A stretch of 64,000 bases of DNA from Diacronema lutheri (taxonomy: Eukaryota; Haptophyta; Pavlovophyceae; Pavlovales; Pavlovaceae). Below, in pieces: positions 1 through 9,369 of the stretch. The stretch spans positions 226,001 to 290,000 of the forward strand of contig JAGTXO010000024.1 in assembly GCA_019448385.1 (NCBI GenBank), read 5' to 3'. Within the stretch, counting starts at the first letter, position 1; the number at the start of each line of letters is the position of its first letter. Under the pieces are notes generated by a model that was given only the letters and a program-made list of their open reading frames with translations, was not told the DNA's origin and ran no database searches. Position numbers and translations under genes: made by a program.

Positions 1-35
1 ACCGCCGTCCCCGCCGCCGCCGCGCCCGCCGTCAT

Positions 36-66
<31 letters not shown>

Positions 67-106
67 TCCGTCGCCGTCGCCGTCACCGTCGCCCTCGCCG
101 CCGTCG

Positions 107-141
<35 letters not shown>

Positions 142-150
142 GTCGTAGAT
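1..150. repeat. GCC/GTC-rich microsatellite tract
   Basis: Almost pure trinucleotide repeat of GCC, GTC and interruptions, including runs of GTC and GCC. No convincing gene is visible in it. It may continue off the left edge of the window. Confidence 0.85.
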
Positions 151-170
151 CCCCTCAAGCCCTTCCGAGC

Positions 171-631
171 CTAGGCCCAGGGAGTAAGGGTGCGCCACTG
201 TTGTGCCACGCCGAAAGGGCCTCGACGGTGGGCTCGCCGATGCGCCACCCTGACCCTGCCTGTGGGCTGCGATTCGGAGAGGGAGCTGTCGCGCGCCGGT
301 CGGCTCAGGCAGCGCCAGCGCCAACTTCTCTCGGAGTCCTGCGCGGGTCGGCGCCCATCATCCACACTTTCACCTCCTCGGCGCCGAGCAGGCGCGCGTT
401 GAGCTCGACGGCGGCGCGCACCTCGCTGAGCTGGCGCCGGAGTTCCGCCTCCTCGTCCGCCTTGCCGCCGAGGCGCGCGACCATCAGCAGCTCGACGATC
501 TCGTCGTGCTCCTCCCAGAGCGCCTTGATTGTGCGCTCGTAGTCGCTCATCTCGCGCCCTCCGCGTCCCTCGGAGGGCGGGAGGGCGGCGTCCGCGCCCT
601 CCGCGTCCCTCGGCTCGCGCGCGTCCGCCAT
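171..631 (-). CDS. small charged hypothetical protein, probably two exons
   Basis: I do not recognise this protein. It starts at the ATG at 631 (MADAREP) and carries an acidic, helical central part (EEHDEIVELLMVARLGG, then EEAELRRQLSEVRAAVELNA). Two readings exist. Unspliced, it stops at 305 and is 108 aa. Spliced, exon 374-631 joins exon 171-266 across a 107-bp intron that begins GTGAAA after a GAG codon and ends in a pyrimidine-rich stretch plus CGCAG; phase is kept and the intron size matches the rest of the window, giving 117 aa. I slightly prefer the spliced form. Its start codon is only 6 bp from that of the divergent gene at 638. Confidence 0.45.
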
Positions 632-637
632 TAGGGT
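632..637. promoter_or_regulatory. 6-bp gap between divergent start codons
   Basis: The ATG at 631 (minus) and the ATG at 638 (plus) are separated by six bases. If both starts are right, the two genes must share a promoter or have promoters lying inside each other's coding sequence. Confidence 0.35.
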
Positions 638-2617
638 ATGGCCGCTCACACCTGCTCGTCCGATGCGTCGGACGAGGGCGATGACGGCGTGCGGCAGGCC
701 GGCGGCGTGCTCGCGACTGCGCGCGCGATCGCAGAGTCGCAGGCGGCGCTGCGCGAGGCCAAGGCCGGCCTCATCAAGGCGGAGCGCGCGCGCGACTCGC
801 TCGCGCGCGAGTGCGACGCGCTGAGGCGGCGCGAGCGCGACCTCTCGTACGCGGCGCTCAAGCTCGAGGGCGAGCTGGCGAGCGCGCACGAGCGTCTGAA
901 CGACGCGCTTGTCAAGCGCGGCTCGGCCGTCTTGCTCGCGCATGCTCCGCTCTCCGCCGCGCCCCGCCCACGCGCGCCGAGCGCCGAGCGCGCGCGCGTG
1001 CGCGCGCACGCGAGCGCGCTCGCGGCGCTCGCGCGCGCTCTCAGGCAGCCGCACTCGCGCGATGAGGCGACCGAGCTCGTGCGGCGCGCCGCCGAGCTTT
1101 CGGACATGATCGTGGCTGCGCTCGCGGGTGCCGGCTTCGTCACCGACCCGGATTCGAGCCCGCCGGCGCGCGCGGCCGACGCGGCCACCGCAGACGACGC
1201 GTGGAGTGGCGTGCTCAAGGGCACGTGGAGTGGCGTAGCTGACGCGCCGCGCGCGCCGGCCACGCCGGCGCGGCACCGCGACGCGCAGGCGCACGCCGCC
1301 GTTCGGCAGGTTGCGCTGCGCGCGCAGTCGCCTCAGTCGGAGCTGGCGAGCGGCGCGACCGCCGCACTCCGCGCGCGTGCCGCGGCGCGCGCGCGCGGCA
1401 CGCCGGCGTCGGCCGCCGTGCGCCCCGCATCCACGCCACGCGCGCTCGGCACGCGCCGCGCGCTAAGCGCCGCACGCGACGCGCGCGGCTGGGATTTAGA
1501 GGCGCGGCAGACGCCACGTGGCACGCATCGCGCGTCATGCGCCGCGTGGCGGCCGGCGTCGGCGTCCGCGCGGCGCGCGCGTCGTGCGGCCGGCGACGCG
1601 CTGCTGGGCCGCGCGGACGGCGCGGGCGACGGCGCGGGCGACGGTGTGCGCGAGACCGGCGGCGACAACGACGAGGATGAGGGCGGCAGCGACACGGATG
1701 GCGACGACACGGCGCACCTGTTGCGCACGGAGCGGCGCGCGCGCGAGCGGCAGGTCGAGTGGGCCGCGACCGATGCGCGCCAGCGCGCGCGCATCGCTGC
1801 GTTGGAGCGGCAATGCGCGGCGCTGGCGCGCGAGGGCGAGGGCGAGGCGAGCGCGAGCGAGGCGAGCGCGCGCGCGCTTGCAGAGCTCGCTGAGCAGGCC
1901 GTTGGCGCGGAGCGGCGCGCGCAAAAGCTCGACGGCACGCTGCACGCGCGCGCGGCCGAGCTCGCGCGCGTGCGGCGTGCGCTCGCTGACCGAGACGCCG
2001 AGCTGCGCAGCGCGCTGCGCGCGCTCGCGCTCGCCTCGCGCTCGCCCGCATGGCACGCGCGCGCATCGAACGGGTTCCCGCCCTCGCCGCCGCCCGACCC
2101 GAAGTCACCGCCCGCGTGGACAGCCGCACCCCCCGAGCCGCACACGCAGCATACCGTCACCGTCAACTCGGTCAACTCGGCGTTGGCTCGGCAGCATGCC
2201 GTCGGCCGTGCGGACGCGCGGACGCGCGCGGCCGGTGGCGAGTGCGGGGCTCAAGGGCGCGCGGAGGGCGCGGCCGCGCGGGGGGCGCGCGCGGGCGCGG
2301 CCTCGCCGCCTGGCGCGTGCGTACGGCCGGGCGACCTGACAGCCCGCGACCTCAGCTGGCGTACGTCGCCCGTCGGGACATGCCAGCATGGCGCACTTGG
2401 CGGCGGTGGGCCGGCGGACGCGCCGGCGCGCGGCGGCGCCAGCGCGCGCGCGCGGCTGAGCGCTGCGCGCTCGTCGAGGCCGGACGAGGGCTCGGACGAG
2501 CTCGAGGCCCTCGAGGCGCTCCGCCGCGCGGAGCGCCAGATCGAGCGCGAGGTTGGCGAGCTCGAGCAAGCGCTCGGCCAGGCGGCACGCCGGCTGCGCG
2601 CGGGCGCGCAGCGCTGA
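638..2617 (+). CDS. coiled-coil protein, unknown function
   Basis: Single-exon reading of 659 aa starting MAAHTCSSDASDEGDD. Residues about 25-100 form a Glu/Arg/Leu heptad-rich coiled coil, followed by a Ser/Ala/Arg-rich disordered stretch, an acidic patch (residues about 345-365), a second coiled coil (about 365-470), a Pro-rich linker and a short C-terminal coiled coil (about 625-659). No catalytic motif is visible. Coiled-coil architecture beside many flagellar genes makes a cytoskeletal role possible, but that is only context. Some low-complexity segments could be unrecognised in-frame introns. It is head to head with the 171-631 gene. Confidence 0.6.
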   Translation: MAAHTCSSDASDEGDDGVRQAGGVLATARAIAESQAALREAKAGLIKAERARDSLARECDALRRRERDLSYAALKLEGELASAHERLNDALVKRGSAVLLAHAPLSAAPRPRAPSAERARVRAHASALAALARALRQPHSRDEATELVRRAAELSDMIVAALAGAGFVTDPDSSPPARAADAATADDAWSGVLKGTWSGVADAPRAPATPARHRDAQAHAAVRQVALRAQSPQSELASGATAALRARAAARARGTPASAAVRPASTPRALGTRRALSAARDARGWDLEARQTPRGTHRASCAAWRPASASARRARRAAGDALLGRADGAGDGAGDGVRETGGDNDEDEGGSDTDGDDTAHLLRTERRARERQVEWAATDARQRARIAALERQCAALAREGEGEASASEASARALAELAEQAVGAERRAQKLDGTLHARAAELARVRRALADRDAELRSALRALALASRSPAWHARASNGFPPSPPPDPKSPPAWTAAPPEPHTQHTVTVNSVNSALARQHAVGRADARTRAAGGECGAQGRAEGAAARGARAGAASPPGACVRPGDLTARDLSWRTSPVGTCQHGALGGGGPADAPARGGASARARLSAARSSRPDEGSDELEALEALRRAERQIEREVGELEQALGQAARRLRAGAQR

Positions 2618-2794
2618 CTGCGCGCCCGAGTCATAACCCGCCGCGTCCTTGCCGTCCCGGCCGTTCCCGCTGCCGGCGTGCACAAAGTCGACGCCCTGAT
2701 TTCGGCCTGATGTTGCGTGCGCCCTTTCGCTCGCTCCCTCCGTCACGCCTCGGCCCCGTGCGCGCCCCTCCTGCTGACCCGCCTGTAAGCGCCG

Positions 2795-3096
2795 TTAGTA
2801 TTTATTCATCATTCGAGTCATAGACGGGGTTTTTGTTGTGGAGTGGCGTTGGCCTTGGAGGACTGAGAGTCCTCCCAAAGGTGCAGGAGAGCACCTTTGG
2901 CGCCGGAGGGCGTCTTCTTCGCGTTCGGGTGGGCGGGAGGTGCGAAGAAAAGTTGCAGAGCAGGGGGCTCGTCCTCGTGAGGCTCCTCGACTCTGGCAGA
3001 TGTGCCGGTCTCCGGTTTCCTGCCTGTCCGGATAAAGCTCATTGTTACTGTGTAACAACCTGCATTAGTATTTATTCATCATTCGAGTCATAGACG
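2795..3096 (+). repeat. 32-bp direct repeats flanking a 238-bp segment
   Basis: An AT-rich 32-mer beginning TTAGTATTTATTCATCATTC occurs at 2795-2826 and again, identical, at 3065-3096, in a region otherwise above 65% GC. The 238 bp between them contain a short imperfect inverted repeat (AAGGTGCaggaGAGCACCTT region, about 2876-2897) and no convincing gene. The layout could be the remnant of a small inserted element or a tandem duplication. It fills most of the 2618-3208 spacer; the rest of that spacer shows nothing else I can name. Confidence 0.8.
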
Positions 3097-3208
3097 ACCT
3101 TCAATGGTCGTCGATGACTCATTATTTTGTCACGAGCTAATAACCCGCCGCTGCTGGGGGAAGGCGCCGCGACGGCCGCGTCGGCCCGAGGCGCGGTGGC
3201 GTTGCTCG

Positions 3209-5740
3209 ATGGGGGACGGGGCGGCGGTCGCGTCGCTCGAGATGCACGCGACGGACGCGAGCCTGTGCGGCACGGCGGCGGGTCGACGCAAGGCGCTCGC
3301 GCGGCTGCGCCCGCTGCTCGCGCGCGTCGAGCACCGCCACCGCGCGCAGTGCCTCACCAAGCGGCCCATCCACGCGCTGCTCGACGAGTCGTCGGGCGAG
3401 GCGACGATCCCGAGCGGCGACGTCGTGCTCAGACCGCGCGTGCTCGGGACGGGTGAGCCGTACGCGCTGGTCGAGCCGGCGGCGGGGGTGATCACGACGC
3501 TGCTCGAGGACGAGCACGCCGACGTGCGGCTCGAGGCGCTCGAGGCGCTCGCCGAGCTTGGCGCGTGCGACGCGTCGCTCGCGCCGCGCGCCGCCGAGCT
3601 GCTCGTCGACGCGCTCACCGACGACGATGCGCGCGTGCGCGCACGCGCGCTGCGCCGACTGGCCGGTGTGCTCGATGGCGGCTTCGCGCTGCCGCGCGAG
3701 CACGCGCGCGGTCTGCTCGCCTCGCTTGGCGACGGCTCGGCCACCGTGCGCGCCGCCGCGGCGCGCGCCGCCGGTCGGCTGACCATCGCCGTCGACGACG
3801 ATGCCGACGCGGACGCGGGCGGCGGCGAGGCGGGAGCGCTTCTTTCCGCGGCGCTCGACGCGCTCGGCGCGTGCGCGCGCCGCGAGGCCGCCACGCCCGA
3901 CGCCGTCCGCCGCCTCGTCGCGCTCGTCGACGCGGCCTCGTCGCTCGGGCTGCGGCACGCGCGCCTCCTTCGCCCGCTCCTTGCGCGCGCACGCCGCGAG
4001 CGCGTCGCCGCCGGCAGTGACGGCGCCGACGCGCCCACGGCGGCGCCGGGGGGTAGCGGAATGCTCGCCGCGGCGGTACCCAACACACAGCCCGCGACGC
4101 CGGCCGGTGGCCCGCCGCCGCCGCCGCTCGCGCCCATGTCTTTCGCGCGCGCTTCCGCTTTTCCGCCGCCGCCGGCGGTGGCCGAGCGCGCGCTCAGCCT
4201 GAGCGCGCTCGTGCACGCCGCCTTCGCCGCGGCGGGCGCGTTGGGCGCGGACGCTCGGCGCGCCGCACCGCCGCCGGCATCGCTGCCGCTGCCGCACGGC
4301 GGCGCGTCGGCGACGACGCCGCCCGTCCGGCGCAGCCGCAGCCAGCGCCTGCCGCCGCAAATGGCGTGCGTTCGTGCGGCGGACGTCGGCGCGGCGCGCG
4401 CGGACGCCGAGGCCGCGCTCGCGCCGCTGCCCGCGTGGGTGTGGCTCGAGCTGCGCGACGTCGCGCCGCAGATGCCCGCCGGCGTCGCCCTCGGCGTGCC
4501 GCTGAGCTCCGACGGCGAGGCGCGCGCCGGCGCCGCGCGCGCGTCGGCGCGGCGCGCATTCTTCGAGCTGCTCGGCGCGCAGCTCGACGCGTGGGCGGAG
4601 GCGGTGGCGGCGGCGGCGGCGGCGCGGCCGGGCGCGAGCGCGCCCCTCCAGCCGCTTGCCCTCCTGCCGCTTGCCCTCCCACCGCTGCTCGGCGCGGCGC
4701 CGGCCGAGCGCGCGGACGGCGGGTGGGAGGACGAGGGGCTGGGCGCGCTGCGAGCGCTGTACATGGCGTACGTACACGCGCTCGCTGCCATCGGCGCGCT
4801 GCACGGCGCGCTGCTGCAGAGGACGCGCGGCGAGGCGCGCGCGGAAGCCGTCGCCGCGCCGACGCGCGCCGAGCTCGACGCCGCGCGCGCCGCGGCGCGC
4901 GCGGCGGGCGGCGCGCGCGCGGCGCTGAGCGCCCTTCCTACGCGCACCGACAGCTTCCTGCTCTGGGTCGGCGCGTGGGCGCTCGGTTCCGCCCTCACCG
5001 CGGCCGCATTGGGCACGGAGGCGTGCACGCAGGACGAGCGCGCGCCGCTCGCCGCCGAGCTGCGGCCGCAGCTCGGCGCATGGCGGCGGCTCGCGCGCAC
5101 GCGAGCCGCTGCTGGCGACTTCGACGGACGCGAGGCCGCCGCGTTTTCCGCGCTCGCCGCGCCTCTTGGTGCGCTGTGCGACGCGGTCGGTGAGCGCGAC
5201 GCAGCGGCAGCACCGGCCGCACGCGCACACGCCGCCGTGCTCGCGCGCGCCGCGCAGCGCGCGCTCGCCGAGCACGTGCCGCGCGCGCCGCCGCCCGGCC
5301 GCTCGCCGGTGCTGCGCGCCGCGCGCGTGCGTGCGCGCGCCGCCGACGGGTCGGACGCGCCGGCGCGCGTCGCCTTCGTGCGCGAGGGCTGGCCGCTGCT
5401 CCTCGAGCTCGACGTACGGCTGAGTGGATGGGACGCGCGCAGCCTGGAGCAGTGCGCGCTCGTGCTGCGCTGCGCGCGCGGCGGCCGCTGCTGGCGTTTC
5501 GCGCTGCGCGAGGCGGACGTCGTGACGCGCGGCCGCTCGGCGCTCTTCCTGCGCGCGTGCGTCGAGGTGGGCAGCGCGCCCAACGAGCTGCTCGACGGCG
5601 AGCTCGAGCTCGCCGTCGAGACGAGCGCGCACGGCGGCGTTCACGGCTCGTGGGTCGAGTTGCGTGGCGGCTGCGTGCTGCCCACCGCCGAGTACTTGCC
5701 GTCGACGCTGCTGCCTCACACCCACCGCGCCGCCGCATGA
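3209..5740 (+). CDS. HEAT-repeat protein, possibly Integrator subunit 4-like
   Basis: Single-exon 843-aa protein from the ATG at 3209 (MGDGAAVASLEM); an in-frame ATG at 3104 would add 35 residues. Residues about 100-240 are classical HEAT repeats (VRLEALEALAELG, VRARALRRLAGVL, VRAAAARAAGRL). The middle is Ala/Pro-rich, and residues about 700-843 form an alternating hydrophobic, beta-like C-terminal domain. N-terminal HEAT plus a C-terminal beta domain resembles INTS4, the scaffold of the Integrator cleavage module, but no diagnostic motif settles it. It converges on the Cus2 gene, 93 bp apart. Confidence 0.6.
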   Translation: MGDGAAVASLEMHATDASLCGTAAGRRKALARLRPLLARVEHRHRAQCLTKRPIHALLDESSGEATIPSGDVVLRPRVLGTGEPYALVEPAAGVITTLLEDEHADVRLEALEALAELGACDASLAPRAAELLVDALTDDDARVRARALRRLAGVLDGGFALPREHARGLLASLGDGSATVRAAAARAAGRLTIAVDDDADADAGGGEAGALLSAALDALGACARREAATPDAVRRLVALVDAASSLGLRHARLLRPLLARARRERVAAGSDGADAPTAAPGGSGMLAAAVPNTQPATPAGGPPPPPLAPMSFARASAFPPPPAVAERALSLSALVHAAFAAAGALGADARRAAPPPASLPLPHGGASATTPPVRRSRSQRLPPQMACVRAADVGAARADAEAALAPLPAWVWLELRDVAPQMPAGVALGVPLSSDGEARAGAARASARRAFFELLGAQLDAWAEAVAAAAAARPGASAPLQPLALLPLALPPLLGAAPAERADGGWEDEGLGALRALYMAYVHALAAIGALHGALLQRTRGEARAEAVAAPTRAELDAARAAARAAGGARAALSALPTRTDSFLLWVGAWALGSALTAAALGTEACTQDERAPLAAELRPQLGAWRRLARTRAAAGDFDGREAAAFSALAAPLGALCDAVGERDAAAAPAARAHAAVLARAAQRALAEHVPRAPPPGRSPVLRAARVRARAADGSDAPARVAFVREGWPLLLELDVRLSGWDARSLEQCALVLRCARGGRCWRFALREADVVTRGRSALFLRACVEVGSAPNELLDGELELAVETSAHGGVHGSWVELRGGCVLPTAEYLPSTLLPHTHRAAA

Positions 5741-5792
5741 GCGGGCCTCGGCTGATCGGGTTTGCGGACGACTGCGAGGCTATGTAGGGCGC

Positions 5793-5842
5793 GGCCGGGG
5801 GAGTGCAGTCACTCGACGGCCGGGGGAGTACAGTCACTCGAC
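5793..5842 (+). repeat. 25-bp tandem duplication over the Cus2 stop codon
   Basis: Two adjacent 25-bp copies (5793-5817 and 5818-5842) starting GGCCGGGGGAGT and ending CAGTCACTCGAC differ at one base. The second copy contains the minus-strand stop codon of the Cus2 gene (5834-5836). The duplication may have redefined the end of that protein or its 3' UTR. Confidence 0.8.
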
Positions 5843-7532
5843 GCCATTCGGCTCGTCCTCGTCGCCGCTCGACTGTGCGTCGAGCTGCGCGGCCATCGCC
5901 TCGAGCCTGCGCTGCTGCTCGGTGTGCGAGTCGAGGCCAGCCCCGCCATCGTCGTCACCCTCGTCCGATGTGCCTGCCTCGTCCTCCTCACCGCCTCCCG
6001 CCGCGGCCGCCGCAGCCGCGCCTCGCGCTCGCGCGCCGGCCGAATTGGCCGCGCCGGCCGCGCCGCCAGCCGCACGTGCGGCTGCGGCTCTCGTATAGTT
6101 GGTCACACCGTCAAAGAATTCCGCTTCGAGCTCGCGCTCGCCAAAGCGGCGGCCATGCATCCGCGCCTGGCACACCTCAGCCGAGGCGGCGGCGCGGAAC
6201 TTGACGGCCGCGACGGCGTGCGGGTGCGCCTCAAAGAGCGTCACCTTCTCGATCTGCCCGCATTTCGCGCACTCCGCCTCGAGGTCGGCGCGCAGATTGG
6301 CATACCACGCGCGCAGCTCGCTCGGTGGCAGCGCGGACGCCTCGGCGGGCGACCAGACGCCCTTGATGATCACGACGCGCACGCCGCGCGCGGGCGCGCC
6401 AAGGCCGTCGTCCCACTGCGCGAGCGCCTTGCGCTCGGCGGCACGCGCCTGCTTGGCGGCGTCCTGCGGCGCGCAGCGCGCGTGTGCGCGGGCGCGCGGG
6501 CGTGAAGATGGGCGGGCGGGTGGCGGGAGCGGCGATAGCGCGCACTGCCGCGCGCGCGCGCGCGCGGCGCACGAGCTCGTCCTTGCTCCGCTGCGCGGGC
6601 GCGAATTTGCCGCGCGCCTCAAAGCGCGCGCGCTGCACGCGCAGCGGCGCGCTGCTCGGCTCGGTGGGCAGCACGTAGCCGTCGCGCAGGCTGAGCGCGA
6701 GCTCGACGCTCTCTTTGCGCGCAAAGGTGACGACGCCGTCGCCCTTTGGCCGGCCGTCCTCGTCGCGGTAGAGCTTGGCCTTTTTGGCCGAAGAGCCGTG
6801 CTCCGCCTTGATCAGGCCGCACGGCTCGAAGAGGAGCGCCAGCTGCGCGTCCGTGCTCACGGACGGCGGCAGCTGACTCACGTAGATCGAATTTGGATTG
6901 TTCGCGTTGAAGCGCTTCGCCGGGCGCTTCCGCTTGCGCGCGGCGGCTGGCGCGCCCGCCGCGGCACCGTCGGGCGCCGCGCCGGCGGGCGCGTCGGCCG
7001 CGCCGCGCGGCGGCGCCGACGGCGGCGCGCGAGCGGCGCGCAGCGCGACGTCGACCGATGGCGGCATCGATGCCCCGCCGCCACCGTCGTCCTCTCCCTC
7101 GGCCTGCTCGCCCTGCCGGAGCGTCTCCTGCGCCGCGACAAAGAGCGCGCGTAGCGCGGGCACCTCGCGCAGCTCGAGCCACTCGGCCATCCCCTCCGTC
7201 CACACGGCGGTCATGCCATCAATCTCGCCGCCGAGTATCGCGGCCTGCAGGTCGCCGACGCCGACTGGGCCCTCGGGCGAGCCGGCCAGTCGCTGGTAGT
7301 ACCAGCGCGGCGCGGCCACCTCGCCCGCACGCCCGCCACCGCGCGCCGCGCGCATGAGCGCCGTCGCCACCTCAGGGACGCTCGCGGGCGGGAGCCACTC
7401 ACCCATGCCCTCGCGCCACACCAGGCGCGCGTCGCCGAGCGCGGCCGCGTGCACCGGGCCGCGGTGCGCATCCGAGCCGTCCTGTAGGAAGTACCAGCAC
7501 GGCCATTCCACGGGCGCTCCACCGTCGGCCAT
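5834..7532 (-). CDS. Tat-SF1/Cus2-type U2 snRNP splicing factor with GYF_2 domains
   Basis: Exons 6573-7532 and 5834-6463 (109-bp GTGCGC..AG intron) give 529 aa. The N-terminus has two GYF_2-like modules (WYFLQDG at about residue 13; WYYQRLAGSPEGPVG at about 85). An RRM follows at about 212-300 (NSIYVSQLPPSV), then a UHM-type RRM at about 349-440 (VVIIKGVW, acidic helix DLEAECAKCGQIEKV) and an acidic tail. This is the order in Tat-SF1/Cus2, which acts with U2 snRNP and SF3B1 in branch-site recognition; the GYF modules would bind Pro-rich partners. The start at 7532 is 102 bp from the divergent gene at 7635. Confidence 0.88.
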
Positions 7533-7634
7533 CGTTGAGCAGCACCTGGCCGTTTCCATTTCCACCCCGCTCAGCGTTGTGAGCAGCACCTCGGCGGCGC
7601 GCGCGAGCAGCCCGCTCACCCAACGCTCGAGAAA
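7533..7634. promoter_or_regulatory. 102-bp divergent intergenic region
   Basis: Separates the starts of the Cus2 gene (minus) and the 7635 gene (plus). It contains a direct repeat of GAGCAGCACCT (about 7537 and 7580) and a CGTTTCCATTTCC stretch. Shared promoter by position only. Confidence 0.35.
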
Positions 7635-8533
7635 ATGAACCCCGCGGCGCTCGAGTTCCGGCACAGCTATATCGCGCCGCCGCAGTCGCACAACGCGGGG
7701 CTGACCATCAGTCAGAAGCAGGCCGCGTACGCCGACCTGCTCAGGCACGAGCGCGTCATGCCCGCGCACAAGACGCTGCCTGGGCGGCCGGCGCCGCTGC
7801 ACCCAGCAGTCGTGCTCGACCGGAGCCTCCCGACCAACATCCCGGATCATCCGACGGCGATCCAGGTGAACGGGCTGCGCCAGTCCGCGACCGTGCTCGC
7901 GCACTGGTCTGGCTACGTCACCGGCGTGAACACGTTCAACGACGGTGTGCTCTGCGGCAACTGGGAGGAGGCGCGCGCGACGCCCGCGCCCGAGCCGCGT
8001 GGCTCGGCCATCCCGTCGGCGCATGCGCGCAACTGGGGCACGACGACGCAGCAGTCGAGCAAGTGGCTCGGCGACTTCCAACCCGCGCCCGGACCCACGC
8101 CCGCCGCGCACGCCATGTACGAGACGACACAGCAAGCGGCCGCGCGCGACGTGACGGACCCAAAGCCGCCGCCAGACCTCTTCGCGCGCAGGGGCTTCGA
8201 CCTGGAGGCGTACCGGCGTGAGTGGACGGTGGGCAACGAGGCGTCGCGCGCGCGCATGGCGTGCACCGAGAACCGCGAGCAATTCAAACCGCCCGTGGCG
8301 TCCACCACGGGCTATCCAAAGGCGAGCGCGCGCGCGCGCGCCGCGCGTCGTCGCGCCCGCGCCTACGGCCGCCCGTCCGCGCCGCGCCGTTCTGCCCCGC
8401 CCGCGCGATCCCCTGCCTCGCTGCCGGCTGGGTGCGGTCGCATCGCTCAAGCCTCGCCCCGTCGCGATCTGCCGTCTGCGCGCGCGCCGTCGGCGCGCAG
8501 AACCGCGCGGGTCATGCTGGGCTCTGGCACTAG
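7635..8533 (+). CDS. uncharacterised protein, possibly ciliary; GC-AG intron
   Basis: Exons 7635-8321 and 8501-8533 give 239 aa starting MNPAALEFRHSYIAPP and ending NRAGHAGLWH. I do not recognise a named family. Tyr/Asn/Trp-rich segments (YVTGVNTFNDG, ARNWGTTTQQSSKWLGDF) resemble microtubule inner or axonemal proteins in flavour only. The intron starts with GC (AAG|GCGAGC) and ends GCGCAG; there is no usable GT near that point, and continuing in frame gives Arg/Ala low complexity. The last exon is only 33 bp. It converges on the 8601-9315 gene, 67 bp away. Confidence 0.6.
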
Positions 8534-8600
8534 GGATTTTGGCGCTGCTCGCCCTCTGCCACTCGCGCTGTGGGCTCCTGGTCGGGCCGTGCGAAAAATC

Positions 8601-9315
8601 TCAAACGCCATAGTCCTCGCGCCGCGGCCTGGCGAGCGGCTGCACGGCCGTCGTGCGCTCGCCCGTGATCGGATTGAAGCCCGTCATGTTGTCCTTGCTT
8701 TGCAAATTGGCCGCGCGGTGCGACGCACGGTACTGTGCCGGGGCGCGCACGCGCGCGCGGCAGCGGCGCACGTCAGGGCCGCGCGGCGGCGGCGCGGCGC
8801 GCCGTGCGTGCGCGCACCCGAATTTGGTCGTCGCCGAAGCGCAGCTTCTCGCCCTCCGAATCCTCGGCGTACTGCATCGAGAGCAGGTGGTACGGCACGC
8901 TCGTCTTGTTGCGCCTCCATTTGCCGCCCTCGTCGCGCATCTCGGCGAGCGCCTGCTCGTCCTGCGCGTACTCCTGCTCGACAGTATGCCAGCGCTCCTC
9001 CTCGCGCTCGGCGCGCTCGGAGCGGCGCGCGTAGAGGATCATCTCCTTTCGCGCATACGCCGCGTCGCGCTGCGCCTTCTCCATGCCGACCGTGTCGCGA
9101 TTGAACCGGTCGGTATCATCCGCGTAGCCGAGCGAGTCCACCGGCTGCGTGAGGACCTCCGCGGGGTCGACGTAGCGCTGGAAGCCGCCGACGCGCGCCT
9201 TGAGTCGTCCCTTCTCAGACTCATCGCGCGTCTGCCCGCGCTCGTCCCGGCTCTTCGGCTGCACGTTGCGGACTGCGGTGATCTCGGGATTGGGGAACCG
9301 GCCGCCTGGCACCAT
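8601..9315 (-). CDS. uncharacterised helical protein, possibly flagella-associated
   Basis: Exons 8818-9315 and 8601-8732 flank an 85-bp GTGCGC..AG intron; the product is 209 aa. It starts MVPGGRFPNPEITAV, has a long charged helix rich in Arg/Glu/Tyr (RDAAYARKEMILYARRSERA and on), and ends with RAANLQSKDNMTGFNPITG followed by RREDYGV. A short helical protein ending in a GFNPITG-type segment reminds me of axonemal proteins, but I cannot name the family. The start lies 54 bp from the divergent surface-protein gene at 9370. Confidence 0.7.
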
Positions 9316-9369
9316 GCCGAAAGTCCTTGCAACGGCTCTTTCCGGCCGCGCGCAAAAAAGGCGGCAGGC
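9316..9369. promoter_or_regulatory. 54-bp divergent intergenic region
   Basis: Only 54 bp lie between the starts of the 8601-9315 (minus) and 9370-11281 (plus) genes. It contains GAAAGTCC..GGCTCTTTC, an imperfect dyad. Shared promoter inferred from spacing. Confidence 0.35.

Noticed and set aside
2818-3042. 74-codon minus-strand frame between the 32-bp repeats
   Set aside because: No homologue recognised and no splice or start context; weak evidence against chance.
3130-5725. Long minus-strand frames opposite the HEAT gene
   Set aside because: Ser/Arg/Ala low complexity only, while the plus strand shows ordered HEAT repeats.
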